Positions 53,560 to 62,521 of a DNA stretch of 64,000 nucleotides are shown one piece after another (within the stretch, counting starts at the first letter, position 1; each line of letters starts with the position of its first letter). The stretch covers positions 29,333 to 93,332 of the forward strand of contig CAVVQM010000013.1 in the NCBI GenBank assembly GCA_963750395.1, given 5' to 3'. This DNA comes from JADJPO01 sp963750395. GTDB taxonomy: Bacteria > Actinomycetota > Actinomycetes > Actinomycetales > Kineosporiaceae. Below the pieces are notes generated by a model that was not told the origin of the DNA, ran no database searches, and saw only the letters and a list, made by a program, of their open reading frames with translations. The position numbers and the translations under genes were made by a program.

Positions 53560-54441
53560 GTGAGCTCCAGCGGACTTGCGGCGGATGTGTGGCGGCAACA
53601 GTCGTTGTGGTCCCGTACGGCCAACCGGTTGAAGGCGCGGGTGATGACCGCGCGGCTGACCGCGTTGGTGATGGTGGCCTTGGTCGCTGTGGCTGGGACG
53701 ACGGCGAGCGCGTTGACCGCCCAGTCGATACCGGCCCGAGTGCTGGCCGGTGCTGCGGCACTGGGCGCGGGGGCGCTGCCGCTCCTGCGGCCACGGTGGA
53801 GCGGGAGCGCGTTGCAGAACTGGACGAGGGCGCGGTCGGTCTCCGAGGGGCTCAAGAGCGAGGTCTACCTGTGGCTGGCTCACGCCGGCCCCTACCGGGC
53901 CGACGATGGCGAGGATCTGTTGCGGAGCCGGACCGAGGCCGTCCTGGCCCACGGCGCGGACCTGTTGCGCTGGCAGCTCGGCCTGGCCCCTGGGGTCCGC
54001 GACCTGCCCCCGGTCCACGACCCGGCCAGCTACTTCGTCGTCCGGGTCGGCCAGCAGATCGAGCAGTACTACCGTCCGCGGGCTCGGCGGCTGGCGGAGG
54101 TCGTGACCCGGTTCCGTCGCCTGGAACTCGCGCTGTCGCTGATCGCGGCCGGGGTCGCCGCCTACGCCGCCGCCGCGGACACCTCGCTCGCACCGTGGAT
54201 CGCCGCCGTCACCACCGTCGGCACGGCGGTCGCCACCCATGTGGCGGCGTCCCGGTTCGAGTACCAGCTGATCGAGTACCTGCGGACCGCCGCCGAGCTG
54301 GACCGCCTCCGCGGCCGCGCCGAGGCCACCTCCGATCCCGATGAGCTCGCGGCCCTGGTGGCGGCCGCGGAATCGGTGATCTCGGTGGAGAACCAGGCCT
54401 GGATGGCCAAACTCGCCGAAGACATACCCGACCACCACTGA
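53560..54441 (+). CDS. DUF4231/SLATT-type membrane protein
   Basis: 293 residues from GTG 53560. It has two pairs of hydrophobic helices: LTALVMVALVAVAGTTASAL with VLAGAAALGAGALPLL, then LALSLIAAGVAAYAAA with a second at TTVGTAVATHVAAS, around a soluble middle. The spacing and the closing WMAKLAEDI match the DUF4231/SLATT group. SLATT-domain proteins are predicted pore-formers in bacterial conflict systems, where a nucleotide-synthesising partner controls them; no such partner is adjacent. It lies 139 bases after lsr2. Confidence 0.7.
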   Translation: MSSSGLAADVWRQQSLWSRTANRLKARVMTARLTALVMVALVAVAGTTASALTAQSIPARVLAGAAALGAGALPLLRPRWSGSALQNWTRARSVSEGLKSEVYLWLAHAGPYRADDGEDLLRSRTEAVLAHGADLLRWQLGLAPGVRDLPPVHDPASYFVVRVGQQIEQYYRPRARRLAEVVTRFRRLELALSLIAAGVAAYAAAADTSLAPWIAAVTTVGTAVATHVAASRFEYQLIEYLRTAAELDRLRGRAEATSDPDELAALVAAAESVISVENQAWMAKLAEDIPDHH

Positions 54442-54545
54442 CGCGCAGTGAGGCTGGATCGTCCCGGTGGGAGGCTGTGCGCGCCACGGTGCAGATCGTC
54501 CGTCAGAAGCTCTGACGCCTCGAACGCTGGAGCGGCCGCCCGCGA

Positions 54546-55166
54546 TCACATCCGCGAGCGCAGCACCTCGACGCCGTCGCCGTCCAGGCCGTCCAGCCCG
54601 GCCGGACGCCCGGTCATCGCCAGGAGTAGGTCGATCGCGCGGCCAGATGCCTCTGGGCCGCTGCCATGGGACCAGTCGGTGTCGGTGGCCTTCAGGGTGA
54701 CCCCGGCGATTCGATTCTTGGCGCCGATCACCAGGTTGGAGCCCTTGTAGGAGTCGGCCACCTGGGTCACCGCCTCGACCGGGTAGTCCCGGCGCAGGCC
54801 GAGCGGGCGGCGGATGTCTTCGGCGTGCACGATCGCCTCGCCGAGCCAGCTGTCATTCGGGCCGGGCGGGTGGTTGGTGCGGTGCTGTAGTCCGCGGAAG
54901 GTGTCCAGAAGTTCGGCCGGGGGGCCGGCACTGAACCGGTCGACGTTCTTCTGGATGTAGCGGGGGAAGCTGAAGCCGGAGCCGATCAGCTCCGTGAAGA
55001 ACTTGCGCGGGGTCATCTGGGCGGTCGCGATGACGTGCCCGAAGACCTGCTTGACCGTCCATTGCGAGCAGAGCGAACGGGTTTGCCATTGCTCGTCGGA
55101 CAGAGGCTCGAGGTCGACGAGCAGCGCCTGCCGTTCGGCGTGGATGGTGGGCCAGACGGCGACCAT
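54546..55166 (-). CDS. Mycothiol-dependent maleylpyruvate isomerase/DinB-like protein (second copy)
   Basis: 206 residues from ATG 55166: IHAERQALLVDLEPLSDEQW, SLCSQWTVKQVFGHVIATAQ, AIVHAEDIRRPLGL. Same fold and metal-His pattern as the protein at 23502, though the two are clearly diverged. It lies 40 bases downstream of the HxlR regulator on the same strand, so both may be one transcript. Confidence 0.82.
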   Translation of the reverse strand: MVAVWPTIHAERQALLVDLEPLSDEQWQTRSLCSQWTVKQVFGHVIATAQMTPRKFFTELIGSGFSFPRYIQKNVDRFSAGPPAELLDTFRGLQHRTNHPPGPNDSWLGEAIVHAEDIRRPLGLRRDYPVEAVTQVADSYKGSNLVIGAKNRIAGVTLKATDTDWSHGSGPEASGRAIDLLLAMTGRPAGLDGLDGDGVEVLRSRM

Positions 55167-55206
55167 GGAGTGCTCCGATCGTGAGATGTCGGTCAGATGG
55201 CCGAAC

Positions 55207-55950
55207 CTACTCCGCGCCAGGCGGTGCCGGCGTGAGGGCGCTCTCGGCAGACGGGCGGGTCGCCGCGCGGGCGGCACGCTCCCGGGTGACCGCCGCCCAG
55301 GGACTCCACCGGAACCAGCTGGGCAGGGCGGACGCCAAACGGGGTGGTCCGGCGACCTCGATGCGCCCCGCGTCGACGGCCTCGGACCACCGCTCGTAGC
55401 CCTGGAACACGTCGGCGAAGGCCGCGGTCGTGGCGGTGGCGAGGAGGTCGGGCTCGAAGCCCGGATGGTGCAGACACACGGACGCCTCGCCATGGTCGAG
55501 GACCATCCAGATCGTCTGCGGCTCCGGCGCCGTGTGCCGGAACTCGATGACGGTGCGCTGCGGCGGGAAGCGCGACGGGTCGACCCGGCGGTGCACCCAC
55601 CACATCAGCGTCGTCGGCGGCACGTCGTGTGGGCGCAGGTCGTCGAAGAGCCACTCGACCGCCCACCGGCCCAGGCTGTCGACGACACGCTCCAGGTCCC
55701 TCCCGGCCGGCGTGAGGTGGTACTCGCTGCCCCGGCCGGTCGGCGACGGCCACGTCTCGAGGACGCCCCTCTTCTCGAGGTGCCGCAGCCGCTGCACGAG
55801 TAGGGACCGCGATATCCCCGGCATCCCCCTCGCGATGTCGTTGAACCGAGTGTTGCCCAGGACCAGTTCCCGAATGATGAGCGGGTTCCATCGGTCGCCG
55901 ATGATCTCACTCGCCATCGCCACGGGGCAGTAGCTGCCGTAGTCGGGCAT
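55207..55950 (-). CDS. HxlR-family transcriptional regulator
   Basis: 247 residues from ATG 55950. The winged helix reads CPVAMASEIIGDRWNPLIIR, ELVLGNTRFNDIARGMPGIS, SLLVQRLRHLEKRGVLET, with the Cys at position 8 common in HxlR proteins that sense aldehydes or redox state. The C-terminal 130 residues form an SCP2-like sterol-carrier domain (PPTTLMWWVHRRVDPSRF). A perfect palindrome (55985-55999) lies between it and the divergent monooxygenase gene. Confidence 0.87.
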   Translation of the reverse strand: MPDYGSYCPVAMASEIIGDRWNPLIIRELVLGNTRFNDIARGMPGISRSLLVQRLRHLEKRGVLETWPSPTGRGSEYHLTPAGRDLERVVDSLGRWAVEWLFDDLRPHDVPPTTLMWWVHRRVDPSRFPPQRTVIEFRHTAPEPQTIWMVLDHGEASVCLHHPGFEPDLLATATTAAFADVFQGYERWSEAVDAGRIEVAGPPRLASALPSWFRWSPWAAVTRERAARAATRPSAESALTPAPPGAE

Positions 55951-55984
55951 GTCTCATCGTCGCAGCGCCCGTGGGCCTGCGGTA

Positions 55985-55999
55985 GTCCAGAATCTGGAC
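55985..55999. promoter_or_regulatory. HxlR operator candidate
   Basis: GTCCAGAATCTGGAC: two perfect 7-base arms around one A, 35 bases upstream of the HxlR start and 59 bases upstream of the monooxygenase start. Confidence 0.65.
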
Positions 56000-56057
56000 C
56001 AGACAGGTCACGATCGTGGACTGGATGCGGTTCCACGCCCGGGCTGATGCTCGACCC

Positions 56058-57230
56058 ATGACCACAACCACTGCGCCCCGCACCGAGGGCACGCACTCCG
56101 ACGACCACCCGACCACCGGCTCGCTCATCGCGCGCGCTCAAGCCATCGGCCCACGGCTCGCTGAGCACGCCGCTCGCCACGACGTCGAGGGCACCTTCGT
56201 CACCGAGGCCTATCAGGCCCTCCGCGACGCCGGCCTGCTCAAGGTCGCCGTCCCCGTCGAGCTCGGCGGCGACGGTGCCACGATCACCGAGCTCACCGGC
56301 CTCCAGCGGGAGCTCGCCCACCACTGCGGCGCGACCGCGCTGGCCAGCTCCATGCACCAGCACGTCGTGGCCTTCACCGCCTGGCGGTACCGCCGGGGCC
56401 TTCCCGGCGCCGAGGCGACCCTGCGCAAGGTCGCCGAGGACGGGCTGCTGCTCGTCTCGACCGGCGGAGGCGACTTCACCCATCCGCGCGGTGAGGCCGT
56501 CCGGGTCGAGGGCGGTTACCGCGTCTCCGGCCGCAAGCGGTTCGCCAGCCAGTCCCAGCACGGGTCGGTCATGTCGACCATGTTCGTCTTCGACGACCCC
56601 GAGCAGGGCCGGCGGGTGCTCAACCTGGCGGTCCCCCTGTCAGCGGAGGGCGTGACGATCATCCACACCTGGGACACCCTCGGCATGCGCGGCACCGCGA
56701 GCGACGACATCCTGCTCGAGGACGTGTTCGTCCCCGAGGAGAAGGTGCTCGCGAACCGGCCGTTCGGCGTGGTCGACCCACCGCTGCAGGTCATCGCGAG
56801 CGTGGCCTTCCCGATCATCTCGGGGGCCTACCTCGGCATCGCCGAGGCTGCATACGCCGAGGCGGTCACGACCGCCGCCACCCGAGCCGACGACCCGCTG
56901 CTGCAGCGCACGATCGGCCTCATGCGGCACAAGCTGCAGGTGGCTGAGTGGGCGCTGGACGGCGCGCTCACCCTCATCGGCGACGACCCGGCGCCATCCC
57001 ACGATCGGTTCCTCGCGGCGATGACGGCGAAGGCCGAGGTCGCCCGGGCGGGCATCGAGGTCTGCGACCTGGCGATGGACGTGGCGGGTGGGCGGGCCTT
57101 CTTCAAGGGGTCGGTGATCGAGCGCGCCTACCGGGACATCCGCGCCTCGAAGTTCCACCCGCTGACGCCGGAGACCACGCTCCTCGAGGCGGGACGGCAC
57201 GCGCTCGGGGTTCCCGGGCTGCTCCGCTAG
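56058..57230 (+). CDS. Acyl-CoA-dehydrogenase-fold flavin monooxygenase
   Basis: 390 residues from ATG 56058. It shows the ACAD fold: LRDAGLLKVAVPVELGGDGA, LVSTGGGDFTHPRGEAVRVE, VSGRKRFASQSQHGS, TWDTLGMRGTASDDILLEDV, and GVPGLLR at the end. The Glu that acts as base in true dehydrogenases is not evident. Together with a flavin reductase 16 bases downstream this suggests a two-component monooxygenase (class D: HsaA, DszC-like) that uses reduced FMN or FAD and O2. A plain acyl-CoA dehydrogenase cannot be excluded. Divergent from the HxlR regulator. Confidence 0.82.
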   Translation: MTTTTAPRTEGTHSDDHPTTGSLIARAQAIGPRLAEHAARHDVEGTFVTEAYQALRDAGLLKVAVPVELGGDGATITELTGLQRELAHHCGATALASSMHQHVVAFTAWRYRRGLPGAEATLRKVAEDGLLLVSTGGGDFTHPRGEAVRVEGGYRVSGRKRFASQSQHGSVMSTMFVFDDPEQGRRVLNLAVPLSAEGVTIIHTWDTLGMRGTASDDILLEDVFVPEEKVLANRPFGVVDPPLQVIASVAFPIISGAYLGIAEAAYAEAVTTAATRADDPLLQRTIGLMRHKLQVAEWALDGALTLIGDDPAPSHDRFLAAMTAKAEVARAGIEVCDLAMDVAGGRAFFKGSVIERAYRDIRASKFHPLTPETTLLEAGRHALGVPGLLR

Positions 57231-57245
57231 AGGGTGGAGAGCGTC

Positions 57246-57953
57246 ATGGGGAAGGCATCGACCGTGGAGCCGCTGCACCTGCGTGCCTGCCTGTCGCGCT
57301 TCGTCACCGGGGTCGTGGTCGTGAGCTACAGCGCCGAGGGCGAGACGCGCGGGCTGACCGTGAACTCGTTCACGTCCGTCTCGCTCGAACCGCCACTGGT
57401 CCTGGTGTCCGTGGCCCGCTCGGCGCGGGCCGCGGATCACCTCGGCCGCGTGCCGTTCACCGTCAACGTGCTCGGCGCCTCGCAGCTCGACGTCGCGCGT
57501 CACTTCGCCGGCCGGCCTCGGGACCCTGCGGAGTTCATGTGGCAGTCGGCAGGTGACGACCTGGCACCCATCCTGACCGGCGCGCTCGCGACGTTCCGGT
57601 GCCGGCCGTGGCAGACCTACGACGGCGGCGACCACCGGCTGCACCTCGGACACGTCATGGAGGCGCACGTGCACGGCGACGGCGAGCCGCTGCTGTTCGA
57701 CCGTGGCCGCTTCTGCGACTCGGCGCCGGCGTCGCAGGGGAACCGGCAGACGTTCGGGCTGCCTGAGCATGCGGGCCGCGCAACCATGACCCTGGCGTGG
57801 ATCCACTCAGCCTCAGGACCTGACCGCCCGCAGGCCTGCCCGTGCGGGTCAGACGTCTCGAGCGGATGGCGTACCCGCCGGCTCCGACCGCGAGCACGAG
57901 CCAGGCGAGAAACACGGCCACGCCCACGCTCAGCATGTCTGTGGGTGGTGTGA
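57246..57953 (+). CDS. Flavin reductase-domain protein
   Basis: From ATG 57246 residues 1-165 form an HpaC/RutF-like flavin reductase: RACLSRFVTGVVVVSYSAEG, GLTVNSFTSVSLEPPLVLVS, PFTVNVLGASQLDVARHFAG and LHLGHVMEAHVHGDGEPLLF. It should supply reduced flavin to the monooxygenase upstream. The open frame continues 70 more residues of Arg/Pro-rich sequence to 57953, which is unlike the family; the real end is probably near 57730 and a base error may have removed the stop. Confidence 0.8.
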   Translation: MGKASTVEPLHLRACLSRFVTGVVVVSYSAEGETRGLTVNSFTSVSLEPPLVLVSVARSARAADHLGRVPFTVNVLGASQLDVARHFAGRPRDPAEFMWQSAGDDLAPILTGALATFRCRPWQTYDGGDHRLHLGHVMEAHVHGDGEPLLFDRGRFCDSAPASQGNRQTFGLPEHAGRATMTLAWIHSASGPDRPQACPCGSDVSSGWRTRRLRPRARARRETRPRPRSACLWVV

Positions 57954-58018
57954 CTGAGGTGAAGGAGGATCCGTCGTTGGAGGGCGGGTAGGGCGACTAC
58001 CTGCCGGGTCTGCCGGCC

Positions 58019-58318
58019 ATGGTGCTGGCCGACGACAAGCTCAGCGAGGAGAACCTGCCGGTGCTTCCGCACCCGGCGCTCATAGAGCTGTGTGCCGCGG
58101 TGGGCGAGCTCGTGCACCTCGGCGTGCTGAGCGGGAGCCATGTGCTCTACCTCGACAAGGTCGAGCCCGAGCGTCCGGTCCGGGTGTGGTCGGCGATCGG
58201 GCGGCATAGCCCCGCGGCCACCACCGCCATCGGCCGGGCGATGCTGGCCTCCTGCTGCACTGACAGGTCCGTCCTGGTCGAGTACCCGCGTGCTGCCGAG
58301 GATGGCCGTGGACCCTGA
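58019..58318 (+). pseudogene. IclR-family regulator, ligand domain fragment
   Basis: About 99 residues: LIELCAAVGELVHLGVLSGS, HVLYLDKVEPERPVRVWSAI, PAATTAIGRAMLASC. This is the middle of an IclR effector-binding domain. The N-terminal helix-turn-helix is absent (stop codon at 57989) and the domain ends early at 58318. A degraded gene; the next 200 bases have no gene. Confidence 0.65.
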
Positions 58319-58524
58319 GACGGCGTGCAGGCCATCGAGGCAGCTGGTGGCACGAGCAGCTGCGTGAGCCGCTCCCCGCTGGGCACCCGACGGGCTGACC
58401 CTGTCCCGGGCGGACTGACCTCGCCGCCCGAGGTGCGGTGTGGCGACCCCGCAGGATCGCGCGCCCTGGCGATCGATGGTGCTTGGCACTGGCGCTGGCG
58501 CCTCGGCCGGCGAACAGTGGATGT

Positions 58525-58731
58525 ATGACAGTCGAAGACAGCGGCATCGCCCCAGAACCGGCCTCTGATCTGGAGTACGACCTGGCGCACGAGAGCGCAG
58601 CCGAAGGCGGCACAGGCGACCAGTCCCGGGCGGGTAAGCAGAACCATCCGCAGGTGTACGTGGCCACGCAGACAGCGGGGTTCGAAGGCGACTACGGGTA
58701 CGACCTGGCCCACGACGTCCCGAAGCAGTAG
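58525..58731 (+). CDS. Small acidic protein with duplicated motif, unknown
   Basis: 68 residues from ATG 58525. Two related segments occur, DLEYDLAHESA (about 15-25) and YGYDLAHDVPK (about 57-67). Rich in Asp, Glu, Gly and Ala, no membrane segment. Function unknown; coding is supported only by composition and the repeat. Confidence 0.45.
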   Translation: MTVEDSGIAPEPASDLEYDLAHESAAEGGTGDQSRAGKQNHPQVYVATQTAGFEGDYGYDLAHDVPKQ

Positions 58732-58820
58732 TCGCGTGCCTCGCTCCAGCCTGCATGGAGCTCATGCAGGCGCACTGGAGTGCGCCCGCCCAGGTCAGCT
58801 GAACCCTCGGGAGTGCAGCA

Positions 58821-59108
58821 GTGAGCGATGGCGTTGTCGAAGACATGAGGGGTGATCGGGTCGAGATCGCGGTCGACGGCGGCGACCGGACCCTGATCTA
58901 CGACATCGTCGCCACCAGGGCGGGCCGGCGGGTCGAGGTGAGCATCGCGCGGGGAGTGGTCGAGGTGGTCGAGGTGACCCGGACGGGCACCCCGGTCCGG
59001 ACGGCACGGTTCCTGAGCAGTCGCGTGCTGGCCCTGGTCGAACACCCGGCCGACAGCATGGTCCCCGGTGGACCCGGCGCCACAGCCCCGGACCCCCGCC
59101 GCACCTGA
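58821..59108 (+). CDS. Small hypothetical protein
   Basis: 95 residues from GTG 58821: VEDMRGDRVEIAVDGGDRTL, VEVSIARGVVEVVEVTRTG, TARFLSSRVLALVEHPAD. Looks like an alternating beta-strand protein. No family recognised. About 180 bases follow without a gene before the exporter operator. Confidence 0.5.
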   Translation: MSDGVVEDMRGDRVEIAVDGGDRTLIYDIVATRAGRRVEVSIARGVVEVVEVTRTGTPVRTARFLSSRVLALVEHPADSMVPGGPGATAPDPRRT

Positions 59109-59246
59109 CGTCTGCGCCCGGCCGCACCGAACGGCCCTACGCGGGGTAGACGGCCAACGGACAGTGCGGGACGGGAGGCTGATCTCGCGGTTCGTCCAGG
59201 GCGGTCGCGGGTCGGTCGGACGGGCCAGAACACGTCGTCCCTCGGC

Positions 59247-59267
59247 CTTGACTTCAAGTTGACTTCA
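59247..59267. promoter_or_regulatory. MerR-type operator/promoter candidate for the exporter operon
   Basis: CTTGACTTCAAG (59247-59258) is an inverted repeat CTTGA-CT-TCAAG; TTGACTTCA repeats at 59248 and 59259 with an 11-base period. It lies 20-40 bases before the MFS start. Confidence 0.4.
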
Positions 59268-59285
59268 CCATGCACCCTCGTCTCC

Positions 59286-60745
59286 ATGTCCACCACTATC
59301 GAAACCGGCTCCCTGTCTCGTCCGCGGTGCGATGAGCCGGTGCCCCAGATGGCCGTCCCACTCGAAGACCGGTTCGACACGCGTTCCCGCCGCCTACTGG
59401 TCGGGGTGGTGGGTGCAGTCGTCGCGGTGGCGTTCGAGGCGATCGCGGTATCCACCGCCATGCCCGTCGCCGCCCGCGACCTCGACGGCCTGAGCCAGTA
59501 CGGGCTCGCGTTCTCCATCTTTCTGACGACCAGTCTGGTCGGGATGGTGGCCGGCGGCGAGCTCGCGGATCGCCGCGGACCGTTGGTCCCCTTCGTCACC
59601 GCGTCCGTCGTCTTCGCCGTGGGTCTGGGCCTGGCCGCCGTCGCCCCGTCGATGTGGGTCCTGGTCGTCGCTCGGGGCGTCCAGGGGCTCGGTGCCGGCC
59701 TCAACGTCGTGGCGCTGTACGTCGTCGTCGCTCGCGCCTACCCGGCGTCCCTGCGACCTCGGGTGTTCTCGGCGATGTCAGGCGGCTGGATCGTCCCGGC
59801 GCTCGTCGGTCCGCCCATCGCCGGGTTGCTCGCCGACCGGGTGTCGTGGCGCGCCGTCTTCCTGCTGGTCCTGCCGCTGCTCGTGACCGCGACTCTTCTC
59901 GTGGTGCCGCACCTGCGCGGCACGGGTGTCGCCTCCGGCGACCCCGTCAGGTCGCGCAGTCGTCTGGTGCCGGCCGCGGCTGCGGCGGCCGCAACGGGTC
60001 TTCTCCAGTACGCCGGTCAGGAGTTGGCCTGGTGGTCCGTCCCGCTGGTGGGCGCGGCCGTCGCGCTGCTCGTACCAAGCCTTCGCGGTTGCTGCCGCAC
60101 GGAACGCTGCGCCTGGCGCGCGGCCTGCCCACGCTGGTGGCTCTGCGCGGGATCTTCGCCGGCGCGTTCTTCGGCGCCAGCACGTTCGTGCCACTGATGC
60201 TGGTCGAGGAGCGCGGCCTGGCCACGACGTGGGCCGGTGCCTCGCTCACCGGTGGTGCGCTCACCTGGGCCGTGGCGCGTGGTACCAGGGCCGGCCGCAG
60301 CTCCGGTTCCCCGGACCCAGCTGGTCACCATCGGCCTGATCCTCGTGGCGGCGGGCATCCTGGTCGTGGCCACCTCGGTGTCCCCGTCGGTCCCGGTGTG
60401 GACGGCGGCGCTGGGCTGGGTCGTCACCGGACTCGGTATGGGCCTGGGCGTCACATCGCTCAGCGTCCTGGTGCTGTGCCTGTCGCCCGCCGGCGAGCAG
60501 GCGCCAACTCGGCCGCCATGCAGGTCAGCGAGGCGATGGGGTCCATCGTGCTGATCGGTCTGGGGAGCGCGATCTTCGCCGGGCTCCACCAGGCCGCGGC
60601 CCGCGACGCGCAGGCATTCCTGCTGATCTTCGTGGTCATGGCCGTGGTCGCCGTCGCCGGATCGCTGGCTGCACAACGGTCACGCGGTCTGTCGGCCCGC
60701 CCCTCACACCCTGTCGATCACCTGGCAGAAGGGAATCTGACATGA
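59286..60745 (+). CDS. MFS drug exporter, at least four frameshifts
   Basis: From ATG 59286, frame 0 gives an N-terminal half with LVGVVGAVVAVAFEAIAVST, GGELADRRGPLVPFV (MFS motif A), GVQGLGAGLNVVALYVVV and GGWIVPALVGPPIAGLLADR (motif C). Near 60075 the frame moves; later pieces in other frames read LVALRGIFAGAFFGASTFVP, GAWYQGRPQLRFP, TQLVTIGLILVAAGILVVAT and MQVSEAMGSIVLIGLGSAIF. The repaired length is about 480 residues with 14 helices possible, as in drug:proton antiporters. Stop overlaps the next ATG (60742). The cluster of breaks may be sequencing noise, but real decay cannot be ruled out here. Confidence 0.7.
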
Positions 60746-60832
60746 CCATCCACGCGCCGGAACGGCGCCCGGCTGTCCTTGTTGCGGCTCGCGGCCACAT
60801 CGGTACCCGGCAGCCCAGAGCGACAGGATCAC

Positions 60833-61771
60833 GTGATCTCGGTGACGGGTCTGACCAAGTCGTACGGCTCCTCAGTCGTGGTCGACGACCTCACGTTCGC
60901 CGTGCGGCGCGGCAGCGTCCGGCATTCCTGGGACCCAACGGTGCGGGCAAGACCACCACCATCAGGATGGTGCTGGGACTGGCGAGACCCGACGCCGGCG
61001 GCGCCGGCGTCTTCGGCGTCCCGTTCAGCGGCCTGGACGGGCCGATGAGCCGGGTCGGCGTGATGATCGACGGCGCGGGGTTCCACCCACGGCGCACCGG
61101 ACGAAACCACCTGCGCATGCTCGCATCGGCAGCGGGGCTGCCAAGGGATCGGGTGGCGGAGGTGCTCGCGATCGTCGAGCTGACCGCGGCGGCCGACCGT
61201 CCGGCCGGCGGCTACTCCCTGGGCATGCGGCAGCGCCTGGCCCTGGCGGCCGCCCTGCTGGGTGAGCCGGAGCGTTGGTCCTGGACGAACCCGCGAATGG
61301 GCTCGATCCGGCGGGAACCAGCTGGCTGCGCGGCTTCCTGCGCGACTTCACCGCCTCCGGGGGGAACGGTGCTGCTGTCCAGCCACCTGCTGGCCGAGGT
61401 CTCCCTGCTGGCCGACGAGGTGGTGGTCATCGACCGCGGTCGACTCGTAACCCAGACCACGGTTGAGCGAGCTGACGGCCGGATCCCGTGTCGTGCTTCG
61501 CTCACCCGGCGCCGAGTCCCTGCGTGTCGCAGTGACTTCCGGCGGGGGGGCACGGTGCACAGCGCGGACGCCGACCGCCTGGTCGTCTCCGGGCTCTCCG
61601 CTGCTGCCCGTCGGCGATCTGGCGTTCGCCGCGGGGTTCCCGGTGCACGAGCTCAGCGAGAGCCACCTCAGCCTGGAGGAGGCCTTCCTCGACATCACGA
61701 AGGGACGAGACATCACGAAGGGACGAGACATTACGAAGGGACAGGGCGATGCGCGCACATCTGAGGGCTGA
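60833..61771 (+). CDS. ABC transporter ATPase, several frameshifts
   Basis: The likely start is GTG 60833 (ISVTGLTKSYGSSVVVDDLT); an ATG at 60742 overlaps the MFS stop but leads into a different frame. Pieces from all three frames are needed: AFLGPNGAGKTTTIRMVLGL (Walker A), SLGMRQRLALAAALLGEPE (signature helix), VLDEPANGLDP (Walker B, different frame), TVLLSSHLLAEVSLLADEVV (H-loop), LSLEEAFLDIT. At least five base corrections are required. The family is the ABC-2/DrrA-type exporter ATPase. The end carries three DITKGR repeats and overlaps the permease start. Confidence 0.68.
61691..61744 (+). repeat. 18-bp in-frame tandem repeat
   Basis: GACATCACGAAGGGACGA occurs three times (third copy with two changes) at the end of the ATPase gene, encoding DITKGR-DITKGR-DITKGQ. 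Being a multiple of three it keeps the frame. Confidence 0.85.
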
Positions 61772-62468
61772 GTCCATCAAGCTCACCACGACCCGCGGCC
61801 CCTACGGTCTGCTCGTGAGCGCGGTGGCGGTCGTGGCACTGGCGACCTGGTCGACCATGTACCAGCTCGGGGAGTGCCGTGGAGGGCGACCTGGTGGATC
61901 AGGTCTTCTTCTACCTAAACGCCATGAGCCTGGACCGTGTTCGCGGCCATTCTCGGAGCTCGTAGCGCGACCGAGGACTTCCGGTACGGGACGGTGGATC
62001 GGCGCTGTCCTGACCACCAGCCGACGCGGAACGGTGCTGGGCGCCAAGACGATCGTCGTGGCTGTGGCCGGCGCCGCGATGGCGCTGATCGGTCAGGCGG
62101 TCATGACCGGCGTGGCCGTCGTGATGGCGTCGGGCACCCCTGCGTTTCAGCTCAGCGCCCAAGATGTCGCGGCCATGGCGGGCATCGTCGTGGCGACCGC
62201 CTCCTGGGCCGTGATCGGCGCAGCCGTGGGCATTGCCGTTCGTCACCAGGTGGCCGCCGTCGCCGGTGTCGCGATCTGGATCCTCGCAGTGGAGAACCTC
62301 GGGTCTGCCTTGATCGGTGAGGCCGGTCGGTTCCTTCCGGGACAGGCCGGCTTCGGTATGGCCGGGCTACCTGGACTGGCTCCACCCACAGCCGGCCTCG
62401 TCGTCGCCCTCTGGCTGGCCGCGGTGCTCGCCGCGGCACGAGTCACCCTCGTCCGACGCGACCTCTAG
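61749..62468 (+). CDS. ABC-2 type permease, frameshifts
   Basis: From ATG 61749: RAESIKLTTTRGPYGLLVSA, then after corrections near 61875-61935 and 61995, VFFYLNAMSL, FAAILGARSATEDFRYGTV and VLTTSRRGTVLGAKTIVVAV, followed by four helices to the stop at 62468 (ending RVTLVRRDL). Repaired length about 240 residues. Partner of the ATPase; substrate unknown. The surrounding MFS exporter and MerR-type box suggest export of toxic compounds, but this is inference. Confidence 0.68.
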   Translation: MRAHLRAESIKLTTTRGPYGLLVSAVAVVALATWSTMYQLGECRGGRPGGSGLLLPKRHEPGPCSRPFSELVARPRTSGTGRWIGAVLTTSRRGTVLGAKTIVVAVAGAAMALIGQAVMTGVAVVMASGTPAFQLSAQDVAAMAGIVVATASWAVIGAAVGIAVRHQVAAVAGVAIWILAVENLGSALIGEAGRFLPGQAGFGMAGLPGLAPPTAGLVVALWLAAVLAAARVTLVRRDL

Positions 62469-62521
62469 AGGCCACCCATCACGGCGGCCCGCGTTCGCCT
62501 GGAGGGTCCTACGATGGCGTC

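Noticed and set aside
57655..57936. Minus-strand frame starting MLSVGVAVFLAWLVLAVGAG
   Set aside because: It could be a small membrane protein, but it lies opposite the end of the flavin reductase, has no SD, and its second half is Arg/Pro-rich noise. Not enough support.
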